This document shows positions 58,547 through 64,000 of a stretch of DNA of 64,000 bases, one piece after another (positions within the stretch are counted from its first letter, which is position 1; every line of letters starts with the position of its first letter). The notes beneath the pieces are model-generated. The model searched no databases. It was not told the DNA's origin and worked only from the letters and a program-made list of their open reading frames with translations. Origin of the DNA: Atribacter laminatus (GTDB taxonomy: Bacteria; Atribacterota; Atribacteria; Atribacterales; Atribacteraceae); contig NZ_CP065383.1 in the NCBI RefSeq assembly GCF_015775515.1, forward strand, positions 620,001-684,000, in the 5' to 3' direction. A program made the translations under genes and the position numbers.

Positions 58547-59656
58547 TTATAATACCATTTGCTCGGTTTCTTTATCAAAAAGCAATAGGTAATCACTGTC
58601 AATTTTCAAAAAAATCTTTTCGTCTTCTGATCCAATAAAATCAGGAGTGGTCTCGATTAAAAGTGATTTATCACCGTAAAGAACGTGAACAATTTTCGAA
58701 TCCCCTAACGGTTCAACCGCATAAATAATTCCTGGAATCAAACTGGAACTATTATTGGATTCATCCTTAAATATTTGTAGATTTGTTGGGCGAATTCCGA
58801 AAATCCATTTTTTTGATAAGACGTTCTCCAATTCTCTTAATTTAGCCACTTTTTGCTCATCGTGAATTTCAACTGAGTGGCCAGAAAACAACAGAATAAA
58901 ACTTTTTTCTTTCAGTTCAATAGAACAATCAACAAAATTCATTGGAGGCTCTCCCACAAAGTCAGCAACAAACAAATTTTGTGGTTTAAAATATATTTCT
59001 TGTGGTGTACCAACCTGTTGAATCACTCCAAAATTCATCACTACAACCTTGTCGGCCATTGCTAAAGCTTCAACCTGATCATGTGTAACATATATCATGG
59101 TTTTCCCCAATTCTCCATGTATTCTTTTCAATTCTGCTCTCATACGGTTTCTCATTTTGGTATCTAAGTGGGAAATTGGTTCGTCTAACAAATATACATC
59201 AGCATCTCGAACTAGAGCTCGAGCAAGGGAAACTCTTTGTTGATGACCTCCGCTTAAACCTTTTGGATATTTGGCCATAATATCAGTTAATTCTAAAATT
59301 TCTGCTAATCTTTGAACTCGACTTTTAATTTCATTTTCAGGATATTTCATAGCACGTAATGGAAAGGCAATGTTATCAAAAACTGTCATCGGAGGGTACA
59401 ACGCATAAGATTCAAAAGCCATAGCTATGTTGCGAGTTCCTGGATCCAATTCGTTCACCAATCGATCACCGATATAAATTTCTCCTCCAGTGATTTTTTC
59501 TAAACCAGCGATCATTCTCATAGTTGAGGTCTTCCCACATCCAGAAGGCCCTAAAAATGCAACAAATTCACGATCCTGAATGGAAAGGTCAATCCCCTTT
59601 ACCGCTTCAACTTTTCCATATTTCTTCCAAAGTTTTTTTAATTCTACTTTAGCCAA
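58547..59656 (-). CDS. ABC ATPase of a GlpSTPQV-like importer, second copy
   Basis: A 369-residue CUT1-type ATPase. Walker A is GPSGCGKTS, signature LSGGHQQR, Walker B VYLLDEPISHLDTKMR, and a C-terminal OB-fold (TOBE-like) domain follows from about residue 240 (FGIRPTNLQIFKDE). Glycerol importers of the GlpSTPQV type have two different ATPases, and this pairs with the gene at 59703-60809. The two share the PPMNF segment before the C-terminal domain. Confidence 0.9.
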   Translation of the reverse strand: MAKVELKKLWKKYGKVEAVKGIDLSIQDREFVAFLGPSGCGKTSTMRMIAGLEKITGGEIYIGDRLVNELDPGTRNIAMAFESYALYPPMTVFDNIAFPLRAMKYPENEIKSRVQRLAEILELTDIMAKYPKGLSGGHQQRVSLARALVRDADVYLLDEPISHLDTKMRNRMRAELKRIHGELGKTMIYVTHDQVEALAMADKVVVMNFGVIQQVGTPQEIYFKPQNLFVADFVGEPPMNFVDCSIELKEKSFILLFSGHSVEIHDEQKVAKLRELENVLSKKWIFGIRPTNLQIFKDESNNSSSLIPGIIYAVEPLGDSKIVHVLYGDKSLLIETTPDFIGSEDEKIFLKIDSDYLLLFDKETEQMVL

Positions 59657-59702
59657 TGTTATTCACATCCGTTCATCTCAATCTTAATGTGAAAAGAAAA
59701 AA

Positions 59703-60809
59703 TTACTCTTCTTTCAACAATACATTCAGACCAGTAATTGGATGAAAGTAGTGCAATTTATCTGGCTGAAAACCAAAATAGACCTTTTGCCCCATCTCGA
59801 AACTTAATGAACCTGAGTACTTCACTTGAAATTTCATTTTCTGTTGAGCTAATGTAAGAATTTGTGTCATACCCAAAGGTTCAACGACATATACTTCTGC
59901 CGGAAAGAAGTTTTCTTTTGGGGTCATATTCACCGTTATATCGGAAGGGCGTAATCCAATCTTTAAATGATCAATATTGAGGCTATTGATTGTTTCAGTC
60001 GTTTTTTGGTCCAAACCTATCTCGAAAGCTTCATTCCGAAGAATAGTTCCTGAAGTGGTTGAAGATAAATAACTCTCGAAAAAATTCATTGGAGGATCTC
60101 CAACTAATCCACCAACAAAATCATTCTTAGGAAAATTAAAAATTTTTTCCGGTTCGGCAATTTGTAAAATGATTCCTTGATTTAAAACAATTACCCGATC
60201 TCCCATCCCCAAAGCTTCTCGGTAATCATGGGTGGTATAAAGAGTAGTTATTCCGAACTTCCTTTGAATATTTTTTAATTCGCCTCGAAGCCTATGGCGT
60301 AACTTAGCATCAAGATGAGCAATGGGTTCATCCATTAAAAAAATTTTGGGATTCCTCACCAACATTCGACCTAAGGCAACTCTTTGTCTTTGCCCACCGC
60401 TTAGTTGAGAGACATTTCTATCCAATAACCAGTCAATTTGTAGAAGCTGAGCTATTTCTTTTACCTTTTGGTCGATTTCATTTTTTGGTAGTTTTCTAAA
60501 AGGTGAATGCAAGGGGAAAGCCATATTTTGATAAACTGATTTATTCGGATAAAGAGCATACGTCTCGAATACCATAGCCACATCTCGTTCCGGTGGAGGA
60601 AGTTGATCAACTCTTTGTTTATCGATATATATTTGACCGGCAATGATTTCTTCAACTCCTGCAATAGATTGAAGGAGTGAAGTTTTCCCAGCTCCCGATG
60701 GACCTAAAATAGTTAATAACTCCCCATCCTTAACTTCGCAATGTACTCCTTTTAACGCAATAACCTTCCCGTATTTCTTCCATACATTCTTCAAGGTTAA
60801 GCTTGCCAT
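59703..60809 (-). CDS. ABC ATPase of a GlpSTPQV-like importer, first copy
   Basis: A 368-residue CUT1-type ATPase. GPSGAGKTS, LSGGQRQRVALGRML, IFLMDEPIAHLDAKLR and VGDPPMNFFES are visible; a C-terminal regulatory TOBE domain follows. It starts at the base next to the stop of the small membrane-protein gene and is clearly diverged from its neighbour, so the pair is ancient and probably a heterodimer. Confidence 0.9.
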   Translation of the reverse strand: MASLTLKNVWKKYGKVIALKGVHCEVKDGELLTILGPSGAGKTSLLQSIAGVEEIIAGQIYIDKQRVDQLPPPERDVAMVFETYALYPNKSVYQNMAFPLHSPFRKLPKNEIDQKVKEIAQLLQIDWLLDRNVSQLSGGQRQRVALGRMLVRNPKIFLMDEPIAHLDAKLRHRLRGELKNIQRKFGITTLYTTHDYREALGMGDRVIVLNQGIILQIAEPEKIFNFPKNDFVGGLVGDPPMNFFESYLSSTTSGTILRNEAFEIGLDQKTTETINSLNIDHLKIGLRPSDITVNMTPKENFFPAEVYVVEPLGMTQILTLAQQKMKFQVKYSGSLSFEMGQKVYFGFQPDKLHYFHPITGLNVLLKEE

Positions 60810-61049
60810 TTACGATTCCGTCCTTTTCACAAAGCCATTTCTCATCTGTAATAATTCTTCTTTTTCCTGGATTCTTTCTTGATTAAATTTTCGATACCAG
60901 GGAATAATTAATATAAGAGCAAAAACCAAACCTAATAGAGGAACGATCCAGATTGGAAGGTATTTTTCCAGCCAACCCATCCACAAAAAACTAAGACCAA
61001 AGGTAGTCATAACTGATACAAAAACTCGATCCCCAAAGCCAAAATCCAC
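60810..61049 (-). CDS. Small membrane protein of the importer (DUF2160-like)
   Basis: A 79-residue protein with two hydrophobic segments (about residues 8-26 and 30-50) and a charged C-terminal tail (KFNQERIQEKEELLQMRNG). Small two-helix DUF2160 proteins occur between permease and binding-protein or ATPase genes of GlpSTPQV operons. The position and topology here fit, although I judge the family by context more than by residues. Role in transport unknown. Confidence 0.7.
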   Translation of the reverse strand: MDFGFGDRVFVSVMTTFGLSFLWMGWLEKYLPIWIVPLLGLVFALILIIPWYRKFNQERIQEKEELLQMRNGFVKRTES

Positions 61050-61095
61050 TGGACTTCACATCCTTTCCAGTAAATTGAATTCCTTTATAAGATGA

Positions 61096-61920
61096 TCATC
61101 CCTTCACAGCACCTAAGGTTAAACCACGAATGATGTATTTTTGAACTGCGAACGTAAATGCTAAAACGGGAATAACTTGTAATGTTGCAACCGCAGCTAT
61201 TTCACCCCATTCAATCGCCCGTGAAGTAACCAATCCTCTGATTCCTACTGGAACAGTCTTTGCCATAGCTGCAGTCAAAACGTTAGCAAACAGAAATTCG
61301 TTCCACGAAAAGATAAAACAGAGAATAGCGGTGGTAACCAATCCCGGAGCACTGAGAGGTAAAATGACCTTCCAAAAAGCATCCCACCTGGAATATCCAT
61401 CTACCGTAGCCGCTTTTTCAAGGTCACTTGGAATGTCTTCAAAAAAGCTTCTCATGATCCAAACTACAAATGGTAAATTAAAAGTGGTATAAACAATCAC
61501 CAAAAGTGATCGAGTATCGTGAAGCCCCCAACGAGTTGCCATGATAAAAAAAGGAATAACCAATACGATTGGAGGAAACATACGAGTACTTAAGATCCAA
61601 AAGGAAATGTGCTTATCACCAAAAAGCTTAAAACGAGCGAGGGAGTAAGCCCCAAGGGTCCCAACTGCTAAAGACAGTAAGGTCGTGCTCGCTGATATGA
61701 TAAGGCTGTTGTAAAACATCGGTAAAAAATGACGCTTGGTAAAAGCCGATATAAAATTTTTTGCGGTAGGATGAAAAAAGAATTTTGGAGGAATAGCAAA
61801 AATATCGAGTCGGGTTTTTAACGAGGTTAATATGAGCCATAAAAAAGGCATCACATTCACCACCAAAATAATCCCAATAATAATTATAGCGATTATGGTT
61901 TTCGTTTTGTTTTTTTCCAA
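61096..61920 (-). CDS. ABC permease, GlpQ/MalG-like
   Basis: A 274-residue CUT1 permease. It opens with a membrane helix IIAIIIIGIILVVNVMPFLW, and contains the coupling EAA region EKAATVDGYSRWDAFWKVILP and a C-terminal QKYIIRGLTLGAVKG, typical of MalG-type subunits. TTG 61920 has GGGGTGG six bases upstream and is preferred to TTG 61935, which overlaps that site. Pairs with the permease upstream. Confidence 0.87.
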   Translation of the reverse strand: MEKNKTKTIIAIIIIGIILVVNVMPFLWLILTSLKTRLDIFAIPPKFFFHPTAKNFISAFTKRHFLPMFYNSLIISASTTLLSLAVGTLGAYSLARFKLFGDKHISFWILSTRMFPPIVLVIPFFIMATRWGLHDTRSLLVIVYTTFNLPFVVWIMRSFFEDIPSDLEKAATVDGYSRWDAFWKVILPLSAPGLVTTAILCFIFSWNEFLFANVLTAAMAKTVPVGIRGLVTSRAIEWGEIAAVATLQVIPVLAFTFAVQKYIIRGLTLGAVKG

Positions 61921-61972
61921 GAGTAACCACCCCAAAATCAGTATTGTCTATCCCATTCAGTTTCTCATGGGG

Positions 61973-62905
61973 TCAAACCGTTTGCTTCGCCCGGCTTAAG
62001 AGATTTACTAAAATAACCGAAACAATCATTATGATATACAGCAAGATAAACGAAATCGCCGAAGCTTTACCAATCCCCCAAAGGTAAAAAGCATTCCTAT
62101 AAATGAACATGCTTAAAACATCGGTCGCCTCTGCAGGTCCACCTTCTGTTAATGCATATACAATATCGAAAACCCTGATAGCATCCATAATTCTTAAAAC
62201 CAAAACGATGAGAATAACCGGTTGAAGCAAAGGAAGAGTGATTTTCCGAAACACTAGAAAAGGTGATGCTTTATCAATACGGGCAGCTTCATAGGGAGCA
62301 GTAGGCAGTGCCTCTAAACCGGCTAATAAAACCATAATGAGAAAAGGTGTCCATTGCCAGATATCAACAACCATCAATGCCGGAAGTGCGCTCGTTACAT
62401 CGGCCAGTGGAGCGGTAGCATAACTCATTAGGTGAAGCTTACGTAGGATAAAGGTAACTAAGCCGAATTCCGACTGATAGAGATAAGTCCAGGTCAAACC
62501 AACGACAATCGGTGCCATAATCATTGGGAGTAAAATGAAAGTTCTAACAATTCTTGAACCGGTAACTGTTCCTTGTAAGATAAGAGCAATGCCCAATCCT
62601 AAGAAAAACTCAATTACAACGACAACTACTGTAAAGGTAATAGTTGTGCGAAGAGAACTCCAAAAAGTCGGATCTTTTAATATATTTCGGAAATTATCCA
62701 AACCAATATAACCTTTCAGGGTATCAGCTGCTCGTGCTAAGTTATAATCAGATAATGAAAGGTTAAATGCATAAATAGTTGGATAAACGGTTATTATTGC
62801 CAATAAAATGATGGTGGGGAGCAATAAAGCCCATTTAAACTTGGTTTCAGTGCCCGAAATCCAAAAACCAAAACGTTGAAAAACCGAAAGTTTTTTAAGT
62901 GACAA
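61973..62905 (-). CDS. ABC permease, GlpP/MalF-like
   Basis: A 310-residue CUT1 permease. Landmarks are WALLLPTIILLAIITVYPTI, the EAA region YEAARIDKASPFLVFRKITLP and DVLSMFIYRNAFYLWGIGKAS. The likely start is TTG 62905 with AAGGGGG eight bases upstream. The longer form from ATG 62944 would begin inside the loop of a 16-bp-stem hairpin. Follows the SBP gene. Confidence 0.85.
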   Translation of the reverse strand: MSLKKLSVFQRFGFWISGTETKFKWALLLPTIILLAIITVYPTIYAFNLSLSDYNLARAADTLKGYIGLDNFRNILKDPTFWSSLRTTITFTVVVVVIEFFLGLGIALILQGTVTGSRIVRTFILLPMIMAPIVVGLTWTYLYQSEFGLVTFILRKLHLMSYATAPLADVTSALPALMVVDIWQWTPFLIMVLLAGLEALPTAPYEAARIDKASPFLVFRKITLPLLQPVILIVLVLRIMDAIRVFDIVYALTEGGPAEATDVLSMFIYRNAFYLWGIGKASAISFILLYIIMIVSVILVNLLSRAKQTV

Positions 62906-62918
62906 TCGACTTTCCCCC

Positions 62919-62960
62919 TTTTGCTGCACAGAGAGAGATATCATTCTCTGTGCAGCAAAA
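62919..62960 (-). terminator. Intercistronic hairpin after the glycerol-type SBP gene
   Basis: 16-bp perfect stem (TTTTGCTGCACAGAGA at 62919-62934, complement 62945-62960) with a 10-nt loop, 19 bases after the SBP stop. The longest intercistronic stem in the window. Confidence 0.65.
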
Positions 62961-62979
62961 TTTTCTGTAGAATTACACT

Positions 62980-64000
62980 TTATTTATAACCACCTGTTTT
63001 CAAGAGTTCTTCAACTCTTGCTGCAGAAGTATCTAAAGCTGACTTTACGTCTTTTGCTCCAGCAATAACTGAGTTAATTTCCAGGGCAAGGGTTTCAACC
63101 ATGTCATCCCATTCCGGTATTCTTGGTCGCCACCCAGTACTGGCAGCAGCTTCGTCTGTTGCGGCAAAACTTGGGAATTTATCACGGAGTTCCTGAACTC
63201 CATAAACTGACATTCTAGTTGGTGAAGACCCGTGGCCTACTCCACGGAGTTGGATATCTTGACTAGTCGCCCATTGAATAAAGAGGAATGCCGCTTCTTT
63301 GTTCTTGGAAGAAGTCGGAATACCCAAGCTGGAACCACCATAATGAGAAACTGGGTCCCCATATGATGGTACCGGGGCATATCTCATCTGCCCAACTACT
63401 CTCGACTCTTCTGGATTTTCCATACTTCCATAGTTTTCATCCCACTGAACCGATTGTGCCACTGTGCCCTGTTGAAGAGCGGTACTAACATCATCCCAAG
63501 TCCAAGTGGTTACTCCAGGAGGTGCGAATTCTGCCATCTTTTTATAAAATTCAGTGGCTTTCACACCATTCTCATCATTAAATTTTACATTGTAGTTATC
63601 ATCATAGAATTCACCTTGAAATGCCCATAAAATACAGAGCCATTCACAAACCACTGAAAGATGACGTTTAGCCATCATACCAGTCCCATAGAGTTCGGGA
63701 GGATGATTGAGCTTTTGCATGGTATCCATCCATTCATCCGGTTTCTTTGGAGGTCCAGCCACACCGTATTTATCGTAAACGGCTTTATTCCAAAATAAAT
63801 ATTGGATGACGCTATCGAAAGGATAACCATACGCCTTGCCATCCCACATAGTCCCTTCCCACATCCTTGGATAGAAATCATCGAGGGCATTATCCGGATC
63901 GACTAAAGCGGGATTGTCCATATACTGCTCGAAGGGTTCAATATAGCCAGCCTTAACATATTTTCCTGTCCAGGAATAGTCAAAGTTGAAGACATCATAT
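62980..64000 (-). CDS. Glycerol/polyol-type ABC substrate-binding protein (5' end outside window)
   Basis: The frame remains open upstream of the first internal Met (63921) to the window edge (about 340 residues seen), so the gene continues beyond base 64000. YSWTGKYVKAGYIEPFEQYM, GTMWDGKAYGYPFDSVIQYL (in parts), FWNKAVYDKYGVAGPPKKPDEW and a C-terminal SALDTSAARVEELLKTGGYK are typical of family 1 (CUT1) binding proteins. Synteny with two ATPases and the small membrane protein points to GlpV-like glycerol or related polyol binding. Confidence 0.85.
   Translation of the reverse strand, partial: YDVFNFDYSWTGKYVKAGYIEPFEQYMDNPALVDPDNALDDFYPRMWEGTMWDGKAYGYPFDSVIQYLFWNKAVYDKYGVAGPPKKPDEWMDTMQKLNHPPELYGTGMMAKRHLSVVCEWLCILWAFQGEFYDDNYNVKFNDENGVKATEFYKKMAEFAPPGVTTWTWDDVSTALQQGTVAQSVQWDENYGSMENPEESRVVGQMRYAPVPSYGDPVSHYGGSSLGIPTSSKNKEAAFLFIQWATSQDIQLRGVGHGSSPTRMSVYGVQELRDKFPSFAATDEAAASTGWRPRIPEWDDMVETLALEINSVIAGAKDVKSALDTSAARVEELLKTGGYK

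Overview
The window is a low-GC bacterial chromosome segment that is almost wholly devoted to carbohydrate uptake and catabolism. All but one of about 50 genes lie on the minus strand. The exception is a DeoR-type regulator at 47020-47799. Six ABC importers occur, each with a Sec-type or lipoprotein-like substrate-binding protein (SBP): four ribose/xylose-type (CUT2), one branched-chain-amino-acid-type (Liv) and one glycerol-type (CUT1, GlpSTPQV-like). The bacterial microcompartment (BMC) locus carries DeoC, an RpiB-like isomerase, PduL and an aldehyde dehydrogenase, which is the set described for sugar-phosphate-utilizing (SPU) BMCs. Together with the reduced RuMP pair and the many sugar ABC systems, this points to Atribacterota (OP9/JS1) or a similar anaerobic fermenter. 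That taxonomic call is inference from gene content; no rRNA or tRNA gene is visible.

Layout, right to left in the direction of transcription. (1) 64000-52978: glycerol/polyol-type ABC importer (SBP, two permeases, a small membrane protein, two ATPases), a short-chain dehydrogenase, a xylulokinase-like kinase, DhaK, DhaL and an RpiB-like isomerase. This suggests polyol oxidation followed by ketose (possibly tetrulose) phosphorylation. Hairpin-rich intergenic repeats flank the rpiB-like gene. (2) 52263-47834: RACo-like ferredoxin/ASKHA activator, DUF1015 protein, hexulose-6-phosphate synthase and hexuloisomerase. (3) 47020-47799: the DeoR regulator, preceded by its own inverted repeat and a 1.4-kb gene-free region. 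(4) 45591-39568: LsrB/RhaS-type importer and an amidohydrolase. (5) 39062-34308: LivKGFMH. (6) 33779-31920: a second dehydrogenase and a double-ABM-domain protein. (7) 31293-22997: xylFGH followed by an L-fucose/arabinose isomerase-family protein, a rhamnulokinase-like kinase and a TIM-barrel isomerase. (8) 22968-13461: the BMC locus, with two identical BMC-H genes, four BMC-P genes, a PduT-like BMC-T, a PduS/RnfC-like protein, triosephosphate isomerase, aldehyde dehydrogenase, RpiB-like isomerase, DeoC, PduL and a Zn alcohol dehydrogenase. (9) 13282-5485: a CUT2 importer with an unusually long SBP, then another Zn alcohol dehydrogenase and glycerol kinase. (10) 5120-1: a URO-D-family protein, permease, ATPase, TIM-barrel isomerase and the start of an SBP.

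Working model for the core. Sugars enter through the flanking importers and are isomerised and phosphorylated. In the BMC, RpiB-like isomerase and DeoC split a sugar phosphate to glyceraldehyde-3-phosphate plus acetaldehyde (or an analogue). The aldehyde is oxidised to acyl-CoA and then acyl-phosphate (PduL). NADH is recycled by alcohol dehydrogenase or by an electron route through the PduS-like protein and the PduT-type Fe-S pore. TpiA, encoded among the shell genes, could interconvert the triose phosphates in or at the compartment. Recurrent regulatory architecture is visible. Several promoters have an extended -10 (TGn) with exact 17-bp spacing. Two distant importer operons share a nearly identical promoter/operator. 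Every complete SBP gene is followed by a strong hairpin before the membrane or ATPase genes.
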